DNA of 64,000 bases from JBPOFM01 sp051252455 (GTDB lineage Bacteria > Bacteroidota > Bacteroidia > Flavobacteriales > Flavobacteriaceae): the NCBI GenBank assembly GCA_051252455.1, contig JBPOFM010000007.1, forward strand, positions 62,001 through 126,000, written 5' to 3'. Both the position numbers and the translations under genes were made by a program. Below, in pieces: positions 52,937 to 61,577 of the stretch; the first letter of the stretch is position 1; the number at the start of each line of letters is the position of its first letter. The notes under the pieces were generated by a model. That model was given only the letters and a program-made list of their open reading frames with translations. It did not search any database and had not been told where the DNA came from.

Positions 52937-53002
52937 ATTTACTTTCCGCGATTATGGAAAATGCATTAATTTATACTTTTGACTAATTTCAAGTTAAATG
53001 GT

Positions 53003-53545
53003 TTAATCTTTAGTTAAGTATTCTTCAACTTTCTTGACCGCAATGTGGTAGGACGCTTTAAGGGCACCTTCGCTGGTGTCTAGGATTTCCGACATTTCCC
53101 GATATTTAAGATCTTCAAAGTATTTCATATTGAATACCAACTGTTGCTTATGTGGCAAAGTTGCAATTGCTTCCTGTAACTTTAATTGAATTTCTTCGCC
53201 TTCAAAATAAACATCAGCTTTTAAATTGTTGATGGCTTGCTGCTGAAATTCTTCTGAACTCAATTGATTGTATTTTGAATTTTTATTGATGTGTGTCAAC
53301 GACTCATTTGTGGCAATCCGATACATCCATGAAAATAATTTGCTTTCACCTTTAAATCCGTGTATGTTTTTATAAACTTTAATAAAAGTATTCTGCAAAA
53401 CGTCATCTGCGTCATCATGGGATTTTACAATGTTTCTAATATGCCAATAGAGGCGTTCCTTATAAGTCGTCAACAACTCCCTAAAAGCGTGCTCTTTGGT
53501 GGCTTCATTTTTTAAACGATGCAAAAGCTCTAATTCGTGATCCAC
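53003..53545 (-). CDS. ECF RNA polymerase sigma factor (B)
   Basis: 180 aa from a GTG start. Region 2: ELLTTYKERLYWHIRNIVKS with DDADDVLQNTFIKVYKNIHG and KLFSWMYRIATNESL. Region 4: LPHKQQLVFNMKYFEDLKYRE with MSEILDTSEGALKASYH. Same gene order as the operon at 37054 (sigma, membrane protein, Spy-like) but on the opposite strand, so that the two operons bracket the YHYH island head to head. Its own promoter region (53546-53700) does not carry the C(A/G)CAAG-16-CATCTA motif. Confidence 0.92.
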   Translation of the reverse strand: MDHELELLHRLKNEATKEHAFRELLTTYKERLYWHIRNIVKSHDDADDVLQNTFIKVYKNIHGFKGESKLFSWMYRIATNESLTHINKNSKYNQLSSEEFQQQAINNLKADVYFEGEEIQLKLQEAIATLPHKQQLVFNMKYFEDLKYREMSEILDTSEGALKASYHIAVKKVEEYLTKD

Positions 53546-53778
53546 AAACTGGTTTTAATTAAGACAAAGAAAAACATGAAAAGTTTAATCAATTTTTATA
53601 AACTTTTACAGAAATTTAAATAGCTATAAACCAAGACTTAATATTTAAAAGAAACGATTAAGAGCAAATAAATTCGTTTAAGTGTATATTTTTCTTGCAT
53701 TATTGATATTAAAAAATTAAGTTTATATGATCTAACCTACTTTATATTATCAGTTGCCCCAATTCTGATAATAAAACG

Positions 53779-53809
53779 AAAAGGATGTAACTGACGTTGC
53801 ATCCTTTTC
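53779..53809 (-). terminator. terminator of the ABC exporter operon
   Basis: AAAAGGATG (53780-53788) pairs with CATCCTTTT (53800-53808), 11-nt loop, T-rich minus-strand tail. Between it and the sigma B start (53546-53778) no gene is seen. Confidence 0.8.
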
Positions 53810-53834
53810 AGATTTATTCTAACGTATATTTAAT

Positions 53835-55667
53835 TTAATCAAAACTTTGCATGTCAACCAACTTTTTGTAGACGCCATTTTTGGCAATCAATTCGGGATG
53901 TGTTCCTTGTTCGGCTATTTCGCCTTTTTGCATCACAATAATTTCATCTGCATTTTGTATGGTGGATAATCTGTGGGCTATTACGATCGACGTTCTATTT
54001 TTCATCATATTTTCTAGTGCAAGTTGCACCAAACGTTCACTTTCGGTATCTAATGCTGAAGTCGCTTCATCTAGAATCATGATGGGAGGATTCTTTAGAA
54101 CAGCTCGTGCAATGCTCAAACGTTGTTTTTGCCCTCCAGACAATTTTCCTCCTGCATCGCCAATATTGGTTTCAATACCTTTTGGGAGATCTTTGACAAA
54201 TTCCCATGCATTGGCGATTTTCAATGCATCAATAATGTCCTCATCAGATGCATGCTCTTTTCCAATCAATAAGTTGTTTTTGATGGTGTCATTAAACAAA
54301 ATAGAATCTTGTGTGACCAATCCCATAAGATCTCTTAAAGAATGGATATTCAAATCTCGAATATTGATGTTATCTATAGAAATATCGCCCTCATTGACAT
54401 CATAAAAACGGGTCAAAAGATTTGCAATAGTACTTTTTCCACTTCCCGATTGACCAACAAGGGCAACCGTTTTTCCTTTTGGAACCGTTATTGAAAAGTT
54501 TTTAAGGACATTTTCATCCTCATATCTAAAATTTATATATTTAATGGAAATATCAGTGGTAAAATCTGTTTTAATAATGGCATTGTGCTTGGTTGGAATA
54601 CTATCTTCCTGCTCAATTACTTCAAAGACACGTTCTGCCGCAGCCAATCCATTCTTGACGGCATACGACGCTTTAGAAATGGCTTTTGCTGGTGTTAAGA
54701 TGTTATAGGCCAAAAGCATGTAAGCTAAAAAGAGTGAGCCTTCCAGTGTTTTGTCTACTAACACTAAATTCCCACCATACCATAATAAAATCGCGATGGT
54801 GATAATGCCCATGAATTCACTCATAGGTGATGCTAAATTGTTTTTATTTCCAATGCTATTAGTTAATTTTAAAAGACGATTAATGGAGTTGTTGAATTTT
54901 CTTTTAAAGTTATTTTCTGCATTGTAACTCTTAACGACCTTTAAACCTGTGAGACTTTCTTCAACGATAGAGATTAAGTGTCCTGATTCTTGTTGAGCTT
55001 GAGTAGACTGTGATTTTAAATTTTTGCCAATTCGCGAAATAATAAAACCTGAAATCGGGATAAATATAAAAACAAACAAGGTTAACTTGAAACTAATATT
55101 AAACATGAAAATAACCGCGAAAAGTATGGTTACAGGTTCCTTAACAATTAATTCTAAAATAGAAAAGAATGAATTTTGCACTTCATTGACATCACCCAAC
55201 ATTCGAGCCATTACATCACCTTTTCTTTTTTCGGAATAATATGGAATTGGAAGTGAAACGATTCTTTCATACATTTTTTTTCGTAAATCACGCAGGACCC
55301 CATTCTTAAGATGCATGATATGGTACGAAGCGAGATAATTAAAAAGATTCTTAAAAAGGAATGTAACAATTACCAGCCCCACCGTTAGCAACAATGCATA
55401 TTGTGGTCCTTGAGTTTCGGATAAATAGGACATATAATAAAACAAAGTATCTTTAAGGTAAGATCCAAGATTATAGATGTCTGTATATTCTGGTTTCACT
55501 GAAATTTTTTCGTTTTCAGCAAACAGAACTTCCAGAAGGGGATAAATAGTAATTAAGGATAGAGTACTGAAAAGGGCATATAACAGGTTGTATATGACAT
55601 TCCAAATAATATGAGCTTTATATGGTTTTGTATAAGGTAATAATTTAATTAAATTTTTATCCATCAA
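53835..55667 (-). CDS. ABC exporter, MsbA-like (fused permease and ATPase)
   Basis: 610 aa half-transporter. Six membrane helices in residues 1-330, then a nucleotide-binding domain: Walker A VGQSGSGKST (about 395-404), Q-loop GLVTQDSILFND, signature LSGGQKQRLSIARA, Walker B PPIMILDEATSALD and switch His in IVIAHRLSTIQNADE. It works as a homodimer that exports lipids, such as lipid A core, or peptides. It overlaps the phosphohexomutase gene by 4 bp, which with the nearby glycosyltransferase suggests a role in envelope polysaccharide or lipid assembly. Confidence 0.92.
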   Translation of the reverse strand: MMDKNLIKLLPYTKPYKAHIIWNVIYNLLYALFSTLSLITIYPLLEVLFAENEKISVKPEYTDIYNLGSYLKDTLFYYMSYLSETQGPQYALLLTVGLVIVTFLFKNLFNYLASYHIMHLKNGVLRDLRKKMYERIVSLPIPYYSEKRKGDVMARMLGDVNEVQNSFFSILELIVKEPVTILFAVIFMFNISFKLTLFVFIFIPISGFIISRIGKNLKSQSTQAQQESGHLISIVEESLTGLKVVKSYNAENNFKRKFNNSINRLLKLTNSIGNKNNLASPMSEFMGIITIAILLWYGGNLVLVDKTLEGSLFLAYMLLAYNILTPAKAISKASYAVKNGLAAAERVFEVIEQEDSIPTKHNAIIKTDFTTDISIKYINFRYEDENVLKNFSITVPKGKTVALVGQSGSGKSTIANLLTRFYDVNEGDISIDNINIRDLNIHSLRDLMGLVTQDSILFNDTIKNNLLIGKEHASDEDIIDALKIANAWEFVKDLPKGIETNIGDAGGKLSGGQKQRLSIARAVLKNPPIMILDEATSALDTESERLVQLALENMMKNRTSIVIAHRLSTIQNADEIIVMQKGEIAEQGTHPELIAKNGVYKKLVDMQSFD

Positions 55668-57394
55668 TCGAGCTTCATGTCTTTTATAATTGCGTCTAAT
55701 TTGGACTCTAATTGTTGTTCCGTTGATTTAAAATCTGACATAGTGTCAAGTGTTGTATTGACACTCATGTAGAATTTTATTTTTGGTTCGGTACCACTTG
55801 GCCGCAATGCTATTTTACTACCATCTTCAGTATAGTAGATTAGTACATTTGATTTTGGAATATCAATAGCTTCGTCTTCATTTGTAATGAAGTTTTTAGC
55901 TTTTGACAATTGATAATCTTCAACACGCACTACTTTAGAACCATCGACTTCTTTCAAAGGATTTTCCCGAGCATCAACCATCATTTGCTTTATTTCTTGA
56001 GCACCTTCAATCCCTTTCTTTGTAATAGAAATCAAACGTTCCTTAAATAAACCGTTATCAACATATAATTGAATCAAATCTTGATAAAAAGAGCTTCCAT
56101 TTGCTTTTGCTTGGGCTGCAATTTCAATCGCCAAAAGGGTAGAAGTGACCGCATCTTTATCACGTACAAAATCACCCACCATAAAACCGAAGCTTTCTTC
56201 ACCACCTCCAATAAAGTCTAGGTTAGGGAAATCCTTGATCATTTTGGCAATCCACTTAAAACCTGTGAGCCCTTCTTTATATTCAACGTTATAAGTTTTT
56301 GCTAAAGCAGCCATCATTGGAGTAGAAACAATTGTTGAACCGATAAACTCCTTGCCTTGAATTTTATTTTCTCTTTTCCACTGTTTCAGTAGGAAAGCGG
56401 TCATCATCACCATCGTTTGGTTTCCATTTAATAAAACCATTTCGCCTTCCAAATTTCGAACAGCCACTCCAAGTCTGTCGCAATCAGGATCTGTACCAAT
56501 TACGATATCGGAATTTACTTTGTCAGCCAATTCCAATGCCATTTTCAAGGCTTCAGGCTCTTCCGGGTTTGGAGATTTAACAGTCGGGAAGTCCCCATTT
56601 GGGACACGTTGTTCTTCGACGATATGAACGTTTTTATAACCAGCACGTTTCAAGGTTTCTGGAACGATAGTAATAGATGTACCATGGAGTGATGTAAACA
56701 CAACCGTCAAATTGTCTTTTGCTTCTTGAGGTGTATTAAAACTTCCATTTTTCACAGAAGCATCGATAAAAGCATCATCAACATCTTTACCTATGTTTTT
56801 TATCAAACTTTCGTTGGCATCAAATTTAATTCCAGAATAGTCCAAACCATTAATTTCATTGATAATTTCTCCATCTTGAGGCGGTACCAATTGACCTCCA
56901 TCTTTCCAATATACTTTATAACCGTTATATTCTGGTGGATTATGTGATGCTGTCAAAACGATTCCACATTGACAGCCTAAATGTTTTACAGCAAAGGACA
57001 ATTCTGGCGTTGGACGTAAACCTTCAAAAAGAAAGACTTCAATGTCATTCGCAGAAAACACATCAGCTACAATTTTGGCCAACGATTTACTGTTGTGACG
57101 ACAATCGTATGCAATTGCAACCTTTAATTTTTCACCAGGAAATGATCTATGCATGTAATTGCTCAACCCTTGTGTGTTTTTTCCAAGCGTATATTTATTG
57201 ATTCTATTGGTGCCAATACCCATAATACCACGCATTCCACCTGTACCAAAATCTAAATCTTGGTAAAAACTCTCTTGAATTTCTTTTGGATGCTGTGCGA
57301 TACTGTTTTTGATAAATTCTTGTGTTTCTCTATCAAAAGCAGGTGTTAACCAAGCGTTAATACGCTCTAAAATTTTAGGTTCAATATGAATCAT
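55664..57394 (-). CDS. phosphoglucomutase / phosphomannomutase
   Basis: 576 aa alpha-D-phosphohexomutase. Phosphoserine loop VLTASHNPPEYNGYKVYW (about residues 147-164), metal-binding loop IGTDPDCDRLGVAV, sugar-binding GGGEESFGFMVGDFVRDKDA, and phosphate-binding ALRPSGTEPKIKFYM near the C-terminus. All four domains are complete. The length and the TGFKWIAKMIKDFP block place it with the PGM2-type enzymes. It interconverts hexose 1- and 6-phosphates for glycolysis and nucleotide-sugar supply. In operon with the ABC exporter (4-bp overlap). Confidence 0.92.
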   Translation of the reverse strand: MIHIEPKILERINAWLTPAFDRETQEFIKNSIAQHPKEIQESFYQDLDFGTGGMRGIMGIGTNRINKYTLGKNTQGLSNYMHRSFPGEKLKVAIAYDCRHNSKSLAKIVADVFSANDIEVFLFEGLRPTPELSFAVKHLGCQCGIVLTASHNPPEYNGYKVYWKDGGQLVPPQDGEIINEINGLDYSGIKFDANESLIKNIGKDVDDAFIDASVKNGSFNTPQEAKDNLTVVFTSLHGTSITIVPETLKRAGYKNVHIVEEQRVPNGDFPTVKSPNPEEPEALKMALELADKVNSDIVIGTDPDCDRLGVAVRNLEGEMVLLNGNQTMVMMTAFLLKQWKRENKIQGKEFIGSTIVSTPMMAALAKTYNVEYKEGLTGFKWIAKMIKDFPNLDFIGGGEESFGFMVGDFVRDKDAVTSTLLAIEIAAQAKANGSSFYQDLIQLYVDNGLFKERLISITKKGIEGAQEIKQMMVDARENPLKEVDGSKVVRVEDYQLSKAKNFITNEDEAIDIPKSNVLIYYTEDGSKIALRPSGTEPKIKFYMSVNTTLDTMSDFKSTEQQLESKLDAIIKDMKLD

Positions 57395-57474
57395 AAGTAA
57401 TAAATTTTATAATACAAAAATAAGCAATATGTTAAATGTGGGATGGTATTAGTTCGTTAATTTGAAGAGCCTCT

Positions 57475-58422
57475 CTACAAATTCAATTCATCCTTAACTA
57501 AATAGCGTTTTTTACCATCTTTGGTTCGAAGGATGATTTCACCCAAAAACCCAGCGATAAAAAATTGTGTTCCGATAATCATTGTTGAAAGTGCTATGTA
57601 GAATTGTGGTCTGTCCGTAATCAAGCGTCCTGTTGGATCAAAAAACAACTTGTCTATACCAAGATATAAAGTGAACGCAAAACCGATAAACAACATAATC
57701 ACTCCCAAAGCTCCGAAAAGATGCATTGGACGTCTCCCAAAACGGGAAATAAACCAAATGGTAGCCAAATCTAAAAAACCATGAACAAAACGATCCATTC
57801 CAAACTTTGTAGAGCCATATTTTCGAGCTTGATGCACGACTACTTTTTCTCCAATGTTTGAAAATCCAGCATTTTTTGACAACACTGGAATGTAGCGATG
57901 CATTTCGCCATGAACATCAATATTCTTGACGACTTTAAGGCTATAAGCTTTGAGTCCGCAATTGAAATCGTGCAATTTCACTCCAGAAGTGGTCCGTGCA
58001 GCCCAATTGAATAATTTGGAAGGTAAGTTTTTTGCTACAACAGAATCATAACGTTTCTTTTTCCAACCAGAGACTAAATCAAAACGATCATTAATAATCA
58101 TATTGTACAATTCTGGTATTTCTTCCGGACTGTCTTGCAAGTCAGCATCCATCGTAATCACGACATCGCCTTTGGCTTTTTCAAAACCAGCATGAAGCGC
58201 TTGGGATTTTCCAAAATTTCTTAAAAACCGAATGCCTTTCACATTAGGATTCTTATTGGATAAGGCTTCAATAGTTTGCCAAGAACCATCCGTACTACCA
58301 TCATCAATAAAGATGATTTCATACGAAAAACAATTGGATTGCATAATCTTTGCAATCCAATCGTGTAATTCGTTTAATGACTCTTGTTCGTTAAGTAGTG
58401 GTATGACTACTGATATGTTCAT
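57475..58422 (-). CDS. GT2 glycosyltransferase, polyprenyl-phosphate sugar transferase type
   Basis: 315 aa. GT-A domain: SVVIPLLNEQESLNEL, FIDDGSTDGSW, DVVITMDADLQDSPEE with the metal-binding Asp pair, and DFNCGLKAYS. Two C-terminal membrane helices (LFGALGVIMLFIGFAFTLYL and MIIGTQFFIAGFLGEII) anchor it to the inner membrane. This is the layout of DPM1/GtrB/ArnC enzymes that move a sugar from a nucleotide to a polyprenyl phosphate. The sugar cannot be told. Confidence 0.9.
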   Translation of the reverse strand: MNISVVIPLLNEQESLNELHDWIAKIMQSNCFSYEIIFIDDGSTDGSWQTIEALSNKNPNVKGIRFLRNFGKSQALHAGFEKAKGDVVITMDADLQDSPEEIPELYNMIINDRFDLVSGWKKKRYDSVVAKNLPSKLFNWAARTTSGVKLHDFNCGLKAYSLKVVKNIDVHGEMHRYIPVLSKNAGFSNIGEKVVVHQARKYGSTKFGMDRFVHGFLDLATIWFISRFGRRPMHLFGALGVIMLFIGFAFTLYLGIDKLFFDPTGRLITDRPQFYIALSTMIIGTQFFIAGFLGEIILRTKDGKKRYLVKDELNL

Positions 58423-58466
58423 TTAAATAAATTCAAATTTTGATAATTCAAAAATACTGAAATTAT

Positions 58467-58994
58467 TTAAGCATGTGTACTTTCTTTTTTCATGACCAAT
58501 CCAGCGATCAATGAAATAATCAATCCTAAAAATAGTGAGCCAACAATCGAAATAGCCATTGTAATCCATGGTGATGAGAATTTTTTAGCCATTTCTATTG
58601 ACATATCTATTTGTTCTTGGCTCATGTCTGGATTATCTTCAATCATTTTATCAAACTGTAGCTGCATCATTTGCTCCATAAAATCTGGTTCAATGAAATT
58701 AATAAAAATCAATTGGTAAATAACGCCGATAATTCCAGCAACAAGGGCAATGCCAACTCCTATCTTAAGTGCTTGACCTAAATTTAAGAAGCCACCACTA
58801 TGTTTTTTAAATTCGTTGATGCCATAAGATATGATAACAATCATTACAAGAATGCTTAAAAGACTTGAGATCCAGCTTTTTTCTATATATAAGTTAGTCA
58901 CGTACATGACCACACCAATGAGAATTGAGATTACACCTAGTATTAGACCATAATTAAGAATAAATTTACGTGCTTGTAGTTTTTGAGTTTCCAT
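58467..58994 (-). CDS. DUF4199 membrane protein
   Basis: 175 aa with four hydrophobic segments (about 13-32, 40-58, 77-98, 147-168) and a conserved-looking GYGINEFKKHSGGFLNLGQA, typical of the Bacteroidota DUF4199 family. A helical loop EPDFMEQMMQLQFDKMIEDN with DMSQEQIDM lies between the third and fourth segments. Function unknown. The usual partner is a dolichyl-phosphate-type glycosyltransferase, which is indeed the next gene on the same strand. Confidence 0.85.
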   Translation of the reverse strand: METQKLQARKFILNYGLILGVISILIGVVMYVTNLYIEKSWISSLLSILVMIVIISYGINEFKKHSGGFLNLGQALKIGVGIALVAGIIGVIYQLIFINFIEPDFMEQMMQLQFDKMIEDNPDMSQEQIDMSIEMAKKFSSPWITMAISIVGSLFLGLIISLIAGLVMKKESTHA

Positions 58995-59167
58995 TCTAGT
59001 TAGTTTAAAAAAGTTATATTTAAGTTAGTAAACAAATATACCAAAACGTTACAAAGAAAATCTGTGTAAGTTGTGAAAGGTGAACATAAAATTGTAAATT
59101 TTGACCTGCAGATCTAAAAATCACATTATTGATATTCAAAAAAGAAAAAAAATAAAAACCAAAAGTG

Positions 59168-59197
59168 TTGTAGATTTGTAAAAAATACCTAAATTTG
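59168..59197 (+). promoter_or_regulatory. rpmE2 promoter
   Basis: -33 TTG (59168-59170), 19-bp spacer, -7 TAAATTTG (59190-59197), the canonical Bacteroidota arrangement; the leader to the ATG is about 30 nt. Confidence 0.75.
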
Positions 59198-59234
59198 CAC
59201 TTCCAAAAAATGAACTGATTTAAAGTAAACAGAG

Positions 59235-59486
59235 ATGAAAAAAGGTATACATCCAGAAAATTATAGACTTGTAGCGTTTAAAGATATGTCTAACGAAGAC
59301 GTGTTCTTGACAAAATCTACAGCAGATACGAATGAAACGATTGAAGTTGATGGTGTTGAGTATCCAGTAGTAAAAATGGAGATTTCTAGAACGTCTCATC
59401 CTTACTATACAGGTAAATCTAAATTGGTTGATACAGCAGGTCGTATCGATAAATTCAAAAACAAATACGCTAAATTTAAAAAATAA
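59235..59486 (+). CDS. rpmE2: 50S ribosomal protein L31, type B
   Basis: 83 aa. KKGIHPENYRLVAFKDMSNE at the start and SHPYYTGKSKLVDTAGRIDK with FKNKY at the end are the type B signature. There is no Cys, so it is the zinc-independent form that can replace zinc-binding L31 under zinc limitation; in many Bacteroidota it is the only L31. Monocistronic, with a strong promoter and a terminator. Confidence 0.97.
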   Translation: MKKGIHPENYRLVAFKDMSNEDVFLTKSTADTNETIEVDGVEYPVVKMEISRTSHPYYTGKSKLVDTAGRIDKFKNKYAKFKK

Positions 59487-59506
59487 GTTTAGCATCAACC
59501 ATATCC

Positions 59507-59538
59507 AAGCCTTCTTAATATATTTTGAAGGCTTTTTT
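59507..59538 (+). terminator. terminator after rpmE2
   Basis: AAGCCTTC (59507-59514) pairs with GAAGGCTT (59527-59534), 12-nt loop, six T. Confidence 0.9.
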
Positions 59539-59600
59539 GTTGTTTTTAATTAGCCTATTTTTGGTACACCATCAACTAACTTTTAACTTCTAACTTTAGG

Positions 59601-60776
59601 ATGAATTACATATTATTCGACGGACCATCACGCAACAATTTGCTGCCATTCACTTTTACAAGACCTGTCGCGGATATAAGAATCGGAATTTTGACTGTTC
59701 GAGAAAAATGGGAAAATTTATTAGATTCTACAACTACAACTATTACCGAAGATTATCTATCCGATAAGTATCCAATGGTAGAAATGGATGAAAATGTATT
59801 GATAAATTCGTCATTTTTACCAAATGCAGAATTAGCAGAGATTGTAAAAGGACTTCAGGAAAATCAAGCAATTTTTAAGAATGAAGATGTCATTGCATTT
59901 TACACTAAAGATGCTCAAGAAGATATTGATTTTGATACATTTGAAGCTATTGAATATGATGATGATGTATTGAAAATTGAACATACTTGGGATATTTTTT
60001 CAAAAAACGGTCAGGCCATTGAAGATGATTTTGAATTGCTGACACAGGGAAGACGATCGCAACCAATCCCATCGAGTAATAACATCATTTCAGCTGAGCA
60101 TATTTTTATTGAAGAAGGAGCAAAACTTGAGTTTGCAACCTTGAATGCGAGCTCTGGACCAATTTATATAGGTAAAGATGCGGAAATCATGGAAGGCAGC
60201 ATCATTCGTGGTCCTTTTGCCTTATGTGAGCATGCAGCAGTTAAGCTTGGTGCAAAAATTTATGGACCTACAACAGTCGGACCGCATAGTAAAGTAGGAG
60301 GTGAAGTCAATAACTCGGTCATTTTTGGTTATTCAAATAAAGGTCACGACGGCTTTTTAGGGAATTCTGTGTTAGGTGAATGGTGCAATTTGGGAGCAGA
60401 TACTAACAATTCCAATCTTAAAAATAATTATGCAGAAGTCAGGCTTTGGGACTATAATAGCGAGAATTTTGCAAGAACTGGACTTCAATTTTGTGGTTTA
60501 ATGATGGGAGACCATAGTAAATGCGGAATCAATACCATGTTCAATACTGGGACTGTGGTAGGCGTGAGTGCCAATATATTTGGTAGTGGCTTTCCACGCA
60601 ATTTTGTGCCTAGTTTTAGCTGGGGAGGAAATGGAGGATTCACCACTTATCTTACTAATAAGGCATTTGAAGTTGCAGAAGTTGTTATGTCACGTCGAGA
60701 TATCAAATTGACACCTGAAGATAAAGCTATTTTGGAGCATGTTTTTGAAATCACAAAAAAGTTTAGGAGAGAGTAA
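59601..60776 (+). CDS. GlmU-family sugar nucleotidyltransferase-like protein
   Basis: 391 aa. The N-terminal half begins NYILFDGPSRNNLLPFTFTRPVADIRIGILTVREKW, the Bacteroidota GlmU-like variant of the nucleotidyltransferase fold; the usual GxGxRM loop is replaced, so substrate and activity are uncertain. The C-terminal half is a left-handed beta-helix with hexapeptide repeats (IYIGKDAEIMEGSIIRGPFA, KLGAKIYGPTTVGPHSKVGG, VIFGYSNKGHDGFLGNSVLG). It probably makes an activated sugar such as UDP-HexNAc. It lies 114 bp after rpmE2, across a short low-complexity spacer. Confidence 0.85.
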   Translation: MNYILFDGPSRNNLLPFTFTRPVADIRIGILTVREKWENLLDSTTTTITEDYLSDKYPMVEMDENVLINSSFLPNAELAEIVKGLQENQAIFKNEDVIAFYTKDAQEDIDFDTFEAIEYDDDVLKIEHTWDIFSKNGQAIEDDFELLTQGRRSQPIPSSNNIISAEHIFIEEGAKLEFATLNASSGPIYIGKDAEIMEGSIIRGPFALCEHAAVKLGAKIYGPTTVGPHSKVGGEVNNSVIFGYSNKGHDGFLGNSVLGEWCNLGADTNNSNLKNNYAEVRLWDYNSENFARTGLQFCGLMMGDHSKCGINTMFNTGTVVGVSANIFGSGFPRNFVPSFSWGGNGGFTTYLTNKAFEVAEVVMSRRDIKLTPEDKAILEHVFEITKKFRRE

Positions 60777-60843
60777 ATAAAAACCAATTGTTAGTGGTGA
60801 ATTTTTTCTTTTTTGTAATTTGTGCTTTCAAATTATAGCCTTA

Positions 60844-61554
60844 ATGAGATTCGCTTCCTTAACTTTTTTCTTACTATTTTTCTATAGTGCTCTATCCCAG
60901 ACCGATTTGCAAAATTATTACAATCAATTTGATGATTTGACCCATGGTTATTCCAATGATTTAAATACAGGTCAACGCTTTGAAGATCTGTATCCAACTA
61001 ATTCTGATCAAGAATTTAGGTATTTGGACACTAAAGAATTCAAAACAGGGACGGTTAAATATAATACACAGCACTTTTTTAAAAGTTTACTTAAATATGA
61101 CTTGTTAGAGGATAATCTTCTGTTTGAAAATAGAGAAACTTCAAGTCAATATGCTATTATTTTAGACGAAACTTTGGTAGATACGTTTTCCTTCAATGGG
61201 AGAGATTTCGTAAGACTGCCAGAGAAGGCTTCTACTTTTTCATTTTACAAGCATGGCTTTTTTGAAGTCGTACTCCAATCAATTTCCTATACTTTGTATG
61301 TGAAGCACGAGAAATTTTTGAGAAAGAAAATAGGTGATAATTCAATCTATTTCAGATACAATACTAAGCAGACGATGCTTTTAGAGTATAAATCTGAATT
61401 TTATGAAATCAATTCAAAAAACGATTTAATAGCATTGTTTCCGGAAAATAAAGATGATATTAAATCATTCTATAAAACCTATAAAAATCTTGAGTCTCAA
61501 AACAAGATCGAGTTCATGAAAAAGCTTTTAACTTCCTTAAAAATTAGCAATTAA
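60844..61554 (+). CDS. secreted protein of unknown function
   Basis: 236 aa from ATG 60844 (a TTG at 60820 is in frame but gives a poor N-terminus). Signal peptide MRFASLTFFLLFFYSALSQ. The mature part is rich in Tyr, Phe and Lys, with strands such as YLDTKEFKTGTVKYNTQHF and a helical end FYKTYKNLESQNKIEFMKKL. No domain was recognised. It lies 23 bp before a TonB-dependent receptor gene and is probably co-transcribed, so it may serve in the same surface process. Confidence 0.7.
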   Translation: MRFASLTFFLLFFYSALSQTDLQNYYNQFDDLTHGYSNDLNTGQRFEDLYPTNSDQEFRYLDTKEFKTGTVKYNTQHFFKSLLKYDLLEDNLLFENRETSSQYAIILDETLVDTFSFNGRDFVRLPEKASTFSFYKHGFFEVVLQSISYTLYVKHEKFLRKKIGDNSIYFRYNTKQTMLLEYKSEFYEINSKNDLIALFPENKDDIKSFYKTYKNLESQNKIEFMKKLLTSLKISN

Positions 61555-61577
61555 TACTGCTATGTAATTAAAAAAAC

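Noticed and set aside
53881..54405. 174-codon plus-strand ORF opposite the ABC exporter
   Set aside because: Covers the ATPase motifs of the exporter on the other strand; not a gene.
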